A stretch of DNA of 21,902 bases from UBA12068 sp038318455 (GCA_038318455.1 JBBQCF010000012.1:1-21902), one strand, 5' to 3'. Shown: positions 1 through 7,347, counted from the stretch's first letter. Numbers and translations: made by a program. Notes: generated from the letters alone by a model not told the origin.

Positions 1-617
1 ATTGGCAAGGCCAAGAACACACCATTGCTATGCGCCAAAGCTCCGAGGAATGCAAAAAGTCCAGCCAAATAAAAATTCTTTTTAAATGCATAATAAAAAG
101 TTGCAATTGTCAGGAAAAGAAAGATTGATTCAGTGTAAACAACATTAAAAAAGAATGCTGTCGGAAAAATAAGCATCAATAAAATTGGAAGTTCTGGGTC
201 AATTTCTGGGTGAAATTCTTTCATGAACTTATAAAAATATGCGCATGAGAGTAGCAAAAAGGACATGCTCAAAATCCAGCCAGCCAACACGAAATTTCCC
301 ATCCCGTCTGGCGCCGAGGCAGGTAGTATTGTACCCAAAATTTTGATCAGCGCTGGATACAGCGGAAAGAAAACTACGTTTGCCAAAGTATTATCAGTCT
401 TAAGATAATATCCATTATTAACAATGTCCAAATACCAATATGAATCCCAGCGATTATGCATGTCCACAAGATTTGAATTTTGCGTTACTGGAAAACTTGC
501 CGGCGTGATCCAGGTATACGCCGTGTCTGGCGTCAAATTAAAACGATTCATCGCGACAAATGCAAAAACATTCACAATCACCAACCAAATCGCAACTTTT
601 ATTAAGAGATTTTTCAT
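1..617 (-). CDS. PIG-V-like membrane mannosyltransferase family protein, N-terminal part (runs off window)
   Basis: The frame is open from an ATG at 615-617 to the window edge, giving about 205 residues of a polytopic membrane protein. An N-terminal membrane segment (about residues 3-23) is followed by an extracellular loop holding RWDSYWYLDIVNNGYY, which resembles the RWDxxWYxxIAxxGY signature of PIG-V (GPI mannosyltransferase II-type) proteins. FFPLYPALIK and IFPTAFFFNVVYTES are further hallmarks of bacterial PIG-V-like proteins, which are GT-C fold enzymes using lipid-linked sugars. The donor and acceptor are unknown; bacterial relatives are usually placed in envelope glycan or protein glycosylation. 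The gene lies downstream of lysS on the same strand with a 139-base gap. No good SD precedes the ATG and the frame is open further upstream, so the start is provisional. The C-terminal part cannot be judged. Confidence 0.72.
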   Translation of the reverse strand, partial: MKNLLIKVAIWLVIVNVFAFVAMNRFNLTPDTAYTWITPASFPVTQNSNLVDMHNRWDSYWYLDIVNNGYYLKTDNTLANVVFFPLYPALIKILGTILPASAPDGMGNFVLAGWILSMSFLLLSCAYFYKFMKEFHPEIDPELPILLMLIFPTAFFFNVVYTESIFLFLTIATFYYAFKKNFYLAGLFAFLGALAHSNGVFLALP

Positions 618-668
618 TTTTGGATAATTATTTCTTAAATCAATGTTCAAAAAAAATAGTTGGAAATT

Positions 669-720
669 GCTTTTTGCGGCTTCCGTATGAGCAAAGCGAA
701 TGTAAGGCAAGCAAAAAAGC
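669..720. repeat. Inverted repeat between lysS and the PIG-V-like gene
   Basis: GCTTTTTGC at 669-677 can pair with GCAAAAAAGC at 711-720, with one bulged base. The enclosed stretch contains TGAGCAAAGCGAA, which resembles the GTGAGC...GAAGCGAA core of the GC-rich units at 7205-7566. It could be a weak terminator or processing hairpin for the minus-strand operon, or a degenerate relative of those units. The similarity is short and may be chance. Confidence 0.35.
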
Positions 721-756
721 TATTTTCAATGATTTCAAATTTCTCGCAACTAAAAT

Positions 757-2208
757 TTATTCCTTACTTTTCATGCTTGGAAAAACAACGCATTCGCGAA
801 CTGATTTGTTCATAAGAAAAGCAAAGAAACGTTCGCTCATTCCAAAGCCAAAAGCGTTCGGCATTCCATATTCGAGAGCCTCAACAAAATCATCATCAAT
901 CATTTGCGCTTCGGCGTCTCCAGCTTCGCGAAGTTTCATTTGATCTTCAAAGCGTGCCCTTTGGTCAATTGGATCATTAAGTTCAGCAAAAGCATTGCAA
1001 AGTTCAGCTTTTCCAGCCACCACTTGAAAACGCAAAACCTTGTTTGGATTTGTTGGATCTTTTTTGGCCAGGGGAGAAACTTCAATTGGATGACCCACCA
1101 AAAAGCATGGCTGGATCATTTTCTGCCTAACTGTCTTTTTATACACAGTGTCGATCATGCGTCCTTTGCCATATGATTTTTCATATTTGATTCCAAGTTC
1201 ATCAGCTTTTTTCATCAAATCACTAGCTGTGACATTTCCAGACAAATCAATTCCCGTTTCTTCTTCAAAGGCTTCAAAATAATCCACGATCGGAAATTTT
1301 TGTGACCAATCAATTGTTGCGCCTTCATATTCAGTCATCATTCCACCTGTCACATTTTTCACGATTTCCTTATACAAATTTTCAGAAAATTCAATTCCCT
1401 TTTGCAAATCCCAATAAGCTGCATAAAATTCCATATGATCAAATTCTTGCAGATGAGTTCTGTCAATTCCTTCATTACGAAAAACACGTCCAATTTCAAA
1501 AACTTTTTCATATCCACCAACCAAAAGTCTTTTAAGCGCGAGTTCAAGTGAAATTCGCATATAGAAATCTTGGTCAAGCGCATTATGATGAGTGACAAAC
1601 GGCTCGGCGTCAGCTCCTCCAGGAGTATGCTCGAAAACTGGGTTTTGCACTTCCAAGAATCCGTCACTTGAAAGAAAAGTTCGCACGGTTTGCCAAAAAA
1701 TATTTTTCTTTCGAAAAAGATCGCGTGTTTCAGAATTGGTCATGAAATCCAAATATCTTTTTCGCAAAAGTTCCTCTTCATCCTTGATTCCAAAATGTTC
1801 AGTTGGAATTGGACGAATGTTTTTTGAAATCATTTTCCAATCGACAACCTTCAAAGATTTCTCTTCCGTCTTGGTCAAAAACAATTCACCCGTAACTTGC
1901 ACAAAATCTCCCAGCTCCACATTTTTCACAAAAAGCCTAAACAGTTCTTCGGCCATGTTTCCCTTGTTGAAAAAAAGTTGCATTTTGCCAGACTCATCTT
2001 CGATGTTGGCAAACGCACTTCCGCCCATTGGACGCATTGAACGCACTCGCCCGACCAAGGTGATTTTCTTGTCTCCGATTTCAGAAAATTTCTCCAAAGC
2101 TTCAGCATTTTTGAAATCACGCTCAACCTTTTCAGGATATGGATCCATGCCTGCCTCTCTAATTCTGGCTAACTTTTCTAATTTAACTTGTTGAATATCT
2201 TCGCGCAT
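757..2208 (-). CDS. lysS: Lysyl-tRNA synthetase, class II
   Basis: Charges tRNA-Lys with lysine using ATP, in the cytosol. With the chosen start the protein has 483 residues, near the usual bacterial length of about 490-500. The N-terminal helix (LEKLARIREAGMDPYP) and the OB-fold anticodon-binding domain (GRVRSMRPMGGSAFANIED) are followed by the class II catalytic core. Motif 2 is VFEIGRVFRNEGIDRTHLQEF and the lysine-pocket stretch is PFVTHHNALDQDFYMRISLE. Motif 3 near the C terminus reads GFGMSERFFAFL, in place of the common GxGIDRL form. The frame is open upstream to 2337, but that would overlap tsaC and add residues unlike LysRS, so MREDIQQVKLEKL at 2208 is the better start. It follows tsaC after a 73-base gap and is probably co-transcribed. 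Confidence 0.95.
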   Translation of the reverse strand: MREDIQQVKLEKLARIREAGMDPYPEKVERDFKNAEALEKFSEIGDKKITLVGRVRSMRPMGGSAFANIEDESGKMQLFFNKGNMAEELFRLFVKNVELGDFVQVTGELFLTKTEEKSLKVVDWKMISKNIRPIPTEHFGIKDEEELLRKRYLDFMTNSETRDLFRKKNIFWQTVRTFLSSDGFLEVQNPVFEHTPGGADAEPFVTHHNALDQDFYMRISLELALKRLLVGGYEKVFEIGRVFRNEGIDRTHLQEFDHMEFYAAYWDLQKGIEFSENLYKEIVKNVTGGMMTEYEGATIDWSQKFPIVDYFEAFEEETGIDLSGNVTASDLMKKADELGIKYEKSYGKGRMIDTVYKKTVRQKMIQPCFLVGHPIEVSPLAKKDPTNPNKVLRFQVVAGKAELCNAFAELNDPIDQRARFEDQMKLREAGDAEAQMIDDDFVEALEYGMPNAFGFGMSERFFAFLMNKSVRECVVFPSMKSKE

Positions 2209-2281
2209 AAGAATATATTCCAGCTTTTTACAACTAGATTTTAATTTTTTATTATATATAGATAATCCAATATTAACCTTT

Positions 2282-2878
2282 TTAAGGCTTTTTGGCAATT
2301 CTGACAGCGCCTTGTCGCAAAACATCAATATTGCCATTCATATCAACGGAGATGAGTGTGGAAGGTTTGGATTTCAATTTTCCGCCATCCACATAAAAAT
2401 CCAACCTTTTGGCAAAATATTTCTTAGCTTCCAAATATGTAGTAGCTGGTTCTTTCCCTGCCAAATTGGCACTTGGAGCGACCAATGGTCCTGTTTTTTT
2501 CAAAAGCGCACAAAGATTTAAATCGGCTGGCAAACGAAAAGCTATAGCATATTTGCCACGATGCAGATATTCCATTTTTCTATTTTCACATTCAAGCACC
2601 ACACTAACTTTACCTGGCCATATTCTGCTCAAAACTTTTTTCTGTTTAGTATTCAAAATGATGCCAAACTTTTTCAAATCATTTAGCGATGAAATCAACA
2701 CAATAAAAGGCTTACCAGGCTCACGTTTTCTGACGTGATAAATTTCTTCCACAGTTTTCTTATTGAGCGCCATGCCAACCACGCCATACAATGTATCTGT
2801 TGGAAACACACCAAAACCACCAGATTTTAAAATTGGTACGACTATTTTTAAAATTTCTTGCCAATCTTCATTTTTCAT
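2282..2878 (-). CDS. tsaC: L-threonylcarbamoyladenylate synthase (YrdC/Sua5 domain)
   Basis: Makes threonylcarbamoyl-AMP from threonine, bicarbonate and ATP, the first step of the t6A37 modification of ANN-decoding tRNAs. The protein is one YrdC domain of 198 residues, similar to E. coli TsaC and lacking the C-terminal Sua5 domain. Visible family motifs are GVFPTDTLYGVVG near the N terminus, KREPGKPF, APSANLAGKEPAT with the conserved SAN, STLISV, and LRQGAV at the end. An upstream in-frame ATG at 2944 would add 22 unrelated residues, so MKNEDWQE at 2878 is preferred; neither start has a clear SD. It lies between the DUF5652 gene and lysS on the same strand, consistent with a small translation-related operon. 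Confidence 0.93.
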   Translation of the reverse strand: MKNEDWQEILKIVVPILKSGGFGVFPTDTLYGVVGMALNKKTVEEIYHVRKREPGKPFIVLISSLNDLKKFGIILNTKQKKVLSRIWPGKVSVVLECENRKMEYLHRGKYAIAFRLPADLNLCALLKKTGPLVAPSANLAGKEPATTYLEAKKYFAKRLDFYVDGGKLKSKPSTLISVDMNGNIDVLRQGAVRIAKKP

Positions 2879-3002
2879 CCAGCAGTAGAAATTCAAACGA
2901 GCTTTGCTCGAAAGATTTCGTCTAATAAAAAATATACAAACCAAACCTACGAAAATTTATTACCACAGCCATGAAAGATTTGGATTTCACAATTTGGATA
3001 AA

Positions 3003-3311
3003 TCAGACAATTGTTGTTCGGATTCTTTCAGTGTTAGCAGTTGAAGAAAATTTCTCCAAACGAGGCTGGCGAACACGTTGAATAGTTTCCTCCTCATCAG
3101 TTGATTTTTCTTTTTTAGCTATTCCCCATTTACTGAAAACAAAAAGATATAAAAGTTCCAGAATACCCAATGTATTCACAAGTATAAGCGCAATGAACCA
3201 GCCAACATGACCACGACGTGCGCTGCGCCAAAGAGCCGCAGCCTTAAAAGGCAAAGTCAGCAAAATCACAACAATGATAAGCCAAAGATGTTCCAATAAT
3301 AATTTTTCCAT
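3003..3311 (-). CDS. DUF5652-like small membrane protein
   Basis: A 102-residue protein with two hydrophobic segments: about residues 5-22 (LWLIIVVILLTLPFKAAA) and about 34-58 (WFIALILVNTLGILELLYLFVF). The pattern ALWRSARRGHVGWFIALILVNTLGI...YLFVFSKW matches my recollection of DUF5652, a small uncharacterised family frequent in Patescibacteria. The tail after residue 60 is charged and probably cytoplasmic. The start MEKLLLEH was chosen because the hydrophobic segment follows directly; an upstream ATG at 3338 would add nine residues. It is the promoter-proximal gene of the minus-strand run leading to tsaC and lysS. Function unknown. Confidence 0.75.
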   Translation of the reverse strand: MEKLLLEHLWLIIVVILLTLPFKAAALWRSARRGHVGWFIALILVNTLGILELLYLFVFSKWGIAKKEKSTDEEETIQRVRQPRLEKFSSTANTERIRTTIV

Positions 3312-3386
3312 ATTCAATAATGAGAAACCAAATAGCAACAGGCCAAAAATAATCTCTTTTTAAAATTAAATAATTTACTTTTTCCC

Positions 3387-3416
3387 TATACATAATATAC
3401 CACAAAATATTGTCAA
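3387..3416 (-). promoter_or_regulatory. Sigma-70-type promoter for the DUF5652-tsaC-lysS run
   Basis: On the minus strand TTGACA (3411-3416) is followed after 18 bases by TGTATA (3387-3392), or after 16 bases by TATGTA. It lies about 75 bases upstream of the DUF5652 start and is divergent from the plus-strand promoter at 3425. Confidence 0.45.
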
Positions 3417-3424
3417 CAAAAACA

Positions 3425-3453
3425 TTGCAGATATTCCAAATATGATATATAAT
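3425..3453 (+). promoter_or_regulatory. Sigma-70-type promoter for the 3531 gene
   Basis: TTGCAG (3425-3430), a 17-base spacer, then a perfect TATAAT (3448-3453). The expected transcript start near 3460 gives a leader of about 70 bases before the ATG at 3531. Confidence 0.65.
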
Positions 3454-3530
3454 TTTAATGTAAAACAAAAATCAAAAATACGGGTGATGCTTGAGGAATT
3501 TTCCTTGGGCTTGTCTCGTCAAAAACAAAA

Positions 3531-4343
3531 ATGACAAACAATCAACAAACAAGTGAAGAAATGAGTGAGCATGAAAAAGCTCACAAAATAGAAATGCTTC
3601 GTCAAATGATGATACAAGCAGAAAAGACGATGGCTAGTGCCAAGGCTATGCTTTTGCAATTAGAAGGCAAGAAAAAAACCGGGCGAAAAAGAAAAGTTGA
3701 CGAGGATGCAGAGGGCAATGTTGTTGAAGGAACATTCGATGGTCAGATTATGATTGGAACAGATGGCAAACAATATCCCGTGCCTGCAAATTATGCTTCA
3801 AAATCAAAACTCGTTGAAGGAGACTTGTTAAAATTGACAATCACTTTCGACGGATCTTTCGTATATAAACAAATCGGACCCGCTGACAGAAAGAGCGTGA
3901 TTGGAATTGTCAGTCAGGACGAAAAAGGAAATTATTTTATCTTTTCAGAAGGAAAACCATATAAGGTGCTCCTCGCCTCTGTGACATATTTCAAAGCCGA
4001 GCCAGGAGATGAAGTTGTGATCATGATTCCACGCGAAATCGATGCAACTTGGGCAGCAATTGAAAATGTTTTGCAAAAAGGACATGAAACCGCAATGTCC
4101 ATGTCAAAATATGCAGTTGAACCTGAACCCAAGCCAAAACCAAAACCACTTCCGCCAGTTGAGAAAAAATTTCCAGTTGACACCGAATTAAACTCTTGGA
4201 AACAAGAGCTCACTGAAGATTTGCCAGCGCCGCCAAAAAATAATTATGACGCACCAACTTTTTCAGCCAAAGATGACTTTTCGGATGAATGGACATCTGA
4301 CATTGAAGAATTGGAAAAGGAAATCAAAGCTCAACAAATTTAA
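3531..4343 (+). CDS. Conserved orphan with coiled coil and two small beta domains
   Basis: A 270-residue soluble protein whose function I do not know; the central sequence resembles a protein I recall as recurrent in Patescibacteria. Residues about 11-48 form a Met/Ala/Lys/Glu-rich helix likely to be a coiled coil, followed by a basic KKKTGRKRK patch (48-55). Two similar-sized beta-rich modules follow: 63-115 (VVEGTFDGQIMIG, KLVEGDLLKLTITFDG) and 121-182 (KSVIGIVSQDEKGNYFIF, AEPGDEVVIMIP). Their VEGD/EPGD turns suggest a duplicated OB- or TRAM-like fold. A Pro/Lys linker (PEPKPKPKPLPP, 198-209) leads to an acidic tail. Basic patch plus OB-like modules hints at nucleic-acid binding, which is inference. 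The gene has its own promoter and lies 18 bases upstream of the GtrA-like gene, so they are probably co-transcribed. No strong SD is adjacent to the ATG. Confidence 0.8.
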   Translation: MTNNQQTSEEMSEHEKAHKIEMLRQMMIQAEKTMASAKAMLLQLEGKKKTGRKRKVDEDAEGNVVEGTFDGQIMIGTDGKQYPVPANYASKSKLVEGDLLKLTITFDGSFVYKQIGPADRKSVIGIVSQDEKGNYFIFSEGKPYKVLLASVTYFKAEPGDEVVIMIPREIDATWAAIENVLQKGHETAMSMSKYAVEPEPKPKPKPLPPVEKKFPVDTELNSWKQELTEDLPAPPKNNYDAPTFSAKDDFSDEWTSDIEELEKEIKAQQI

Positions 4344-4361
4344 TATCCAAAGAATAAAAAA

Positions 4362-5021
4362 ATGAACAATACAACTGGAATAAGAATAACAAAAAGAGAT
4401 TACGAATTTGCGATTGTAGCCGGACTGCTTATCGGCTTTCTATTGTTACCGGTTTTAAGCACTGCAAAACCAGAACTTTATGCTAAATATGCAATCGCAA
4501 TCGTTCCATTCTTTTTTCTTGCCACGCCACTGGGACTACGCATCGCCTTCATGATTGGAAAGAAAGTTGCAATTATATATCAAATTGCAAAGTTCGGATT
4601 AATTGGTGTGCTCAATACACTTGTTGATCTTGGAGTTCTAGCGCTTGTCACACTACTATTCAGTGCATATTTCCAAATAAGCTCAACTTCTATACTGATT
4701 GGCAGTATAACTTTTTATTCCCTCTATAAATCAATATCATTCATTGTTGCAAACATTAGTAGCTATTTCTGGAATAAATATTGGACATTTGAACAAGGAG
4801 CAAAAAAACAAACCAAAAGTGAATTCGTGCAATTTTTTGCAGTCAGTATTATTGGATTTTTGATTAATGTTTTTGTCGCTTCCTTTGTTTTCAAAATAAT
4901 ACTTGGATCGATGAGCACTCTCACTGCTGGACAACTTGGACTTATTGGTGCAGCAGCTGGAAGTGTTGCAGGACTGGCTTGGAATTTTATCGGATATAAA
5001 CTTTGGGTGTTTAAGAAATAG
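4362..5021 (+). CDS. GtrA-like membrane protein with two extra N-terminal segments
   Basis: A 219-residue membrane protein. Residues 74-219 match the GtrA/DPMS-like family: QIAKFGLIGVLNTLVDLGVLAL, ANISSYFWNKYWTFE, FVQFFAVSIIGFLINVF and a terminal AWNFIGYKLWVFKK. GtrA-like proteins are four-helix membrane proteins associated with moving or handling polyprenyl-linked sugars in envelope glycosylation. Here the domain is preceded by about 70 residues holding two more hydrophobic segments (about 17-33 and 44-65). The gene starts 18 bases after the upstream gene and is followed by a terminator at 5093. The PIG-V-like gene in the same window would fit a glycosylation theme, but they are not in one operon. 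Substrate unknown. Confidence 0.85.
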   Translation: MNNTTGIRITKRDYEFAIVAGLLIGFLLLPVLSTAKPELYAKYAIAIVPFFFLATPLGLRIAFMIGKKVAIIYQIAKFGLIGVLNTLVDLGVLALVTLLFSAYFQISSTSILIGSITFYSLYKSISFIVANISSYFWNKYWTFEQGAKKQTKSEFVQFFAVSIIGFLINVFVASFVFKIILGSMSTLTAGQLGLIGAAAGSVAGLAWNFIGYKLWVFKK

Positions 5022-5092
5022 TATCTTGTATGCCGTATTTTGTATAATGTATAAAAAATTTATAAAATATAACTCAAATATAAGAACACAGG

Positions 5093-5118
5093 CTCCCCAA
5101 CTCGGGGAGTTTTATTTT
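5093..5118 (+). terminator. Intrinsic terminator after the GtrA-like gene
   Basis: CTCCCC (5093-5098) pairs with GGGGAG (5104-5109) across a 5-base loop, followed by TTTTATTTTTA. Confidence 0.85.
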
Positions 5119-5129
5119 TATCAACTAAA

Positions 5130-5138
5130 TGCTACAAT
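5130..5138 (+). promoter_or_regulatory. Extended -10 promoter candidate for dnaX
   Basis: TGCTACAAT is an extended -10 (TGn plus TACAAT at 5133-5138) just past the terminator and about 80 bases before dnaX. No clear -35 is present. A second option is TTGACT (5169-5174), 17 bases, TTTACA (5192-5197). Confidence 0.4.
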
Positions 5139-5171
5139 ATATTTAAAGATAAGCTCACTTGGCTTATTTTG

Positions 5172-5213
5172 ACTTTATAAACTTGATAAACTTTACAAAC
5201 TTTTAACTTTTAC
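5172..5213 (+). repeat. ACTT-phased short tandem repeat before dnaX
   Basis: Three 9-base units (ACTTTATAA, ACTTGATAA, ACTTTACAA) run without gap into two 7-base-type units (ACTTTTA, ACTTTTAC), ending five bases before the dnaX ATG. A similar array lies before tRNA-Gln at 7046. No SD is seen in this leader. Confidence 0.6.
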
Positions 5214-5217
5214 ATCT

Positions 5218-6984
5218 ATGTCATTAGCACTATATCGAAAATATCGCCCCCTTACCTTCTCTGATGTCATTGGACAAGGTCACATTGTGCAGACTCTTTC
5301 CAACGCAATTCTTCATAACAGAATTGGGCATGCCTATCTTTTCACTGGCCCACGCGGAACTGGAAAAACCACCATGGCTCGCATCTTCGCCAGAGCCGTG
5401 AATTGTCAAAACCCCAAAGGAGCAGATCCATGTCTTGAGTGCGATATCTGCAAAAACATCACTGAAGGAAGATCTCTCGACATTTTCGAAGTTGATGCTG
5501 CTTCTAATACTGGCGTGGACAACATCCGAGAACTACGCGAGAATGTGAAGTTTCCACCATCGCATGCCAAATTCAAAGTATACATCATCGATGAAGTGCA
5601 CATGCTTTCAACTGGAGCATTCAATGCCCTGCTCAAAACCCTCGAAGAACCACCCGCACACGTGATTTTCATTCTCGCTACGACGGAAATTCACAAAGTT
5701 CCAGAAACAATCATTTCGCGTTGCCAGCGCTACGACTTCACGCGTCTTTCTTTGGAACACATTATTGGAAAACTTTCCACTATTGCCAAAAAAGAAAATA
5801 TCACCATCGAGCAAAATGCCTTAGAAATGATTGCGATTGCTGCCGAGGGAGGAATGCGCGATGCTGAATCACTTCTTTCGCAAGTGATGAGCATGGAAGA
5901 CAAAAACATCACCGCCAAGGAGGTTGAAGATCTTTTGGGCACAACGCAAAGACAATCACTAGAGGCAATGGTCTCCTATCTTTTGAGCAAAAATGCAGCC
6001 AGTGCCATCACTCTCGTCAACGAACTTTCTCGCGATGGCTATGATTTGGATGTATTTAACAAATCTTTTCTGAATTATCTTCGCCAAGTGATGCTGGTTG
6101 CAGTAGACGAAAAATTAGCTAGCATTTTTTCTTATGAGTTGACCAAGGAACAATCTCTGGATCTTGTGACGCAAGCCAAAAATCATTCCGCCAAAGAAGT
6201 GCTTTCAATCATCCAATGCTTCAGCGAAATTTCTGGGAAAATAAAATCAGCTTTTATTCCACAGCTCCCCTTGGAAATGGCCATTATTAAAGCTGTTTCG
6301 CCTGTTCAAAACCCAATTCAGACGCCCATCCAACAAGCCCAACCTCAACAAAACACAGCTTCAATAAACAAGCCCCTAACGACTCCTAGTGGCCTACAGA
6401 CGAGCCAACCCTTACAAACTAGGGTAATTTCAGCTCCCGTACCAATCCAGACACCTCCAATAGTCCTTGAGCCATTTGAAGCCCCTAAAAGTGCTAAAGT
6501 GGCTCCCTCTATAGCAAAAAAAGTTGAATCAACAGCTGAAATTTCCGAAAACAGCAAGGAGCCACAATTGATCAAAAACGAAGCTCAAATTGCCGATTCC
6601 GATTTCACCTTGAATGATGTGAAGCAAAACTGGAAGCAATTCATCATTGATACCAAAAAAATAAACCACAGTCTTTCGGCGGTTTTGCAAAGTTGCCAAC
6701 CAATCAGTGTTGACGCTGGAATTGTCACCATTGCAACCAAATTCACTTTTCATAAAGACAAACTGAACGAATATGGCAACAAATTGACATTAGAAGAAAC
6801 TTTTGCTAAAATTTTAGGGTTGCGTTTATTGATAAAAGTAATCACTGCTGACGAAGCTGGCATCACAATCGCGTCCAGTTTAAATCAGCATCCAAGCTCT
6901 GAACCCGTCGAACAAACACCGTCAGAGACCAGCTCCCTTTTGGCAGATGCGATGGGAATCATGGGCGGGAGTCTCGTGGAATAG
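5218..6984 (+). CDS. dnaX: DNA polymerase III subunit tau (gamma/tau)
   Basis: Clamp-loader ATPase that loads the beta sliding clamp and organises the replisome. The 588-residue protein has an AAA+ module with Walker A GPRGTGKT (44-51), a zinc-binding cluster C63/C72/C75/C78, Walker B with DEVH (125-128), sensor 1 ILATTEIHKVPETI, the SRC motif (167-169) with the arginine finger, and sensor 2 region GGMRDAESLLSQ. Domain III ends near residue 370. A Pro/Gln/Thr-rich linker (about 370-470) then joins a C-terminal domain (about 475-560) of the tau type. Codons 433-435 in the linker are GCA AAA AAA, a slippery A AAA AAA with TGA as the second codon in the -1 frame, so a 436-residue gamma-like product is possible. 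No SD is visible before the ATG. tRNA-Gln follows downstream with no terminator seen between them. Confidence 0.96.
   Translation: MSLALYRKYRPLTFSDVIGQGHIVQTLSNAILHNRIGHAYLFTGPRGTGKTTMARIFARAVNCQNPKGADPCLECDICKNITEGRSLDIFEVDAASNTGVDNIRELRENVKFPPSHAKFKVYIIDEVHMLSTGAFNALLKTLEEPPAHVIFILATTEIHKVPETIISRCQRYDFTRLSLEHIIGKLSTIAKKENITIEQNALEMIAIAAEGGMRDAESLLSQVMSMEDKNITAKEVEDLLGTTQRQSLEAMVSYLLSKNAASAITLVNELSRDGYDLDVFNKSFLNYLRQVMLVAVDEKLASIFSYELTKEQSLDLVTQAKNHSAKEVLSIIQCFSEISGKIKSAFIPQLPLEMAIIKAVSPVQNPIQTPIQQAQPQQNTASINKPLTTPSGLQTSQPLQTRVISAPVPIQTPPIVLEPFEAPKSAKVAPSIAKKVESTAEISENSKEPQLIKNEAQIADSDFTLNDVKQNWKQFIIDTKKINHSLSAVLQSCQPISVDAGIVTIATKFTFHKDKLNEYGNKLTLEETFAKILGLRLLIKVITADEAGITIASSLNQHPSSEPVEQTPSETSSLLADAMGIMGGSLVE
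6516..6527 (+). other. Candidate -1 frameshift site in dnaX
   Basis: Seven A residues (6516-6522) lie in the reading frame as GCA AAA AAA GTT, the same register as the E. coli dnaX slip site (GCA AAA AAG). A -1 shift reads AGT (6522-6524) and then TGA (6525-6527), giving a product ending Ala-Lys-Lys-Ser at residue 436, against 431 residues for E. coli gamma. TGGCTCC (6500-6506) and GGAGCCA (6558-6564) form a 7-base inverted repeat around the site, and GTTG/CAAC directly follows it. No upstream stimulatory SD is evident. Transcriptional slippage on the A run is an alternative. Confidence 0.55.
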
Positions 6985-7045
6985 AAACAAAAGTTTCAAG
7001 TTAATCGAGTTTTAAAGCTTATAAAGTAACTCTGCTTACCTTATA

Positions 7046-7073
7046 ACTTGCAACTTTATACTTTTAACTTCAT
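7046..7073 (+). repeat. Four 7-base ACTT units abutting tRNA-Gln
   Basis: ACTTGCA, ACTTTAT, ACTTTTA, ACTTCAT occupy 7046-7073 without gap, and the tRNA starts at 7074. A TATACT (7057-7062) inside the array could be the tRNA promoter -10, with a weak CTTACC at -35. The array resembles the one before dnaX. Confidence 0.55.
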
Positions 7074-7145
7074 TGGGGATTAGCCAAGCGGTAAGGCACA
7101 TGGTTTTGATCCATGCATGCGGGGGTTCGAATCCCTCATCCCCAA
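7074..7145 (+). tRNA. tRNA-Gln (anticodon UUG)
   Basis: A full cloverleaf is visible. The acceptor stem pairs TGGGGAT (7074-7080) with ATCCCCA (7138-7144), followed by discriminator A. The D arm is GCCAAGCGGTAAGGC. The anticodon stem ATGG/CCAT encloses loop TTTTGAT with anticodon TTG. The T arm has the TTCGAAT loop. The 3' CCA is not encoded. The last bases, AATCCCTCATCCCCAAC (7130-7146, including one base past the tRNA), recur exactly at 7331 and 7550. Confidence 0.96.
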
Positions 7146-7150
7146 CATAT

Positions 7151-7193
7151 ACAAAAAAAACTAGAGCACCCAAAAGGTGATCTAGTTTTTTTG
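7151..7193 (+). terminator. Long hairpin terminator after tRNA-Gln
   Basis: ACTAGA-g-CACC (7160-7170) pairs with GGTG-a-TCTAGT (7176-7186) around loop CAAAA. The eight A before it pair with seven T after it, and ATATAC/GTATAT extend the arms further. The symmetry makes it potentially bidirectional. Confidence 0.85.
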
Positions 7194-7204
7194 TATATAT
7201 CGAG

Positions 7205-7347
7205 AAAGGGATTCGAACGGGCAGAAGTGAGCGTGAAGCGAAGGCGGAACAAGCGAACGTCGATGAATGCGAGCGTGCGAGCATTCAGCGCTGCCCCGGG
7301 CAAGGAGTTTTCAGCAGAAAACGAGGAGGAAATCCCTCATCCCCAAC
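7205..7347. repeat. tRNA-Gln-end-bounded structured unit 1 (possible ncRNA)
   Basis: A non-coding unit of about 143 bases, about 57% G+C by hand count in an AT-rich window. AGGGATT (7207-7213) can close with AATCCCT (7331-7337). Inside are GGGCAG/CTGCCC, GAATGC/GCATTC, and a hairpin GTTTTC-AGCA-GAAAAC. The 5' edge GGGATTCGAAC is the inverse complement of the tRNA T arm; the 3' edge is an exact copy of AATCCCTCATCCCCAAC from the tRNA-Gln 3' end. It shares blocks with unit 2, including GTGAGC, AGCGAACG-CGAT, AGCATT-AGCGC and GGGCAAGGAGT. The strand of action is unknown. Confidence 0.7.

Noticed and set aside
1592..2194. Plus-strand 200-codon frame opposite lysS
   Set aside because: Antisense to LysRS motifs; its composition reflects the complementary strand.
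2209..2337. N-terminal extension of lysS
   Set aside because: Would overlap tsaC and adds residues unlike LysRS; a family-typical N terminus starts at 2208.
3932..4213. Minus-strand 93-codon frame inside the 3531 gene
   Set aside because: Antisense shadow of a well-supported gene, with no promoter, SD or recognisable domain.
5026..5048. Promoter with TATAAT at 5043-5048 downstream of the GtrA-like gene
   Set aside because: No -35 at proper spacing, and transcription would meet the terminator at 5093 within about 45 bases.
7036..7284. Minus-strand reading frame across tRNA-Gln (contains GFEPPHAW)
   Set aside because: It is the antisense translation of the tRNA and the repeat unit; frames of this kind are a known annotation artefact at tRNA genes.
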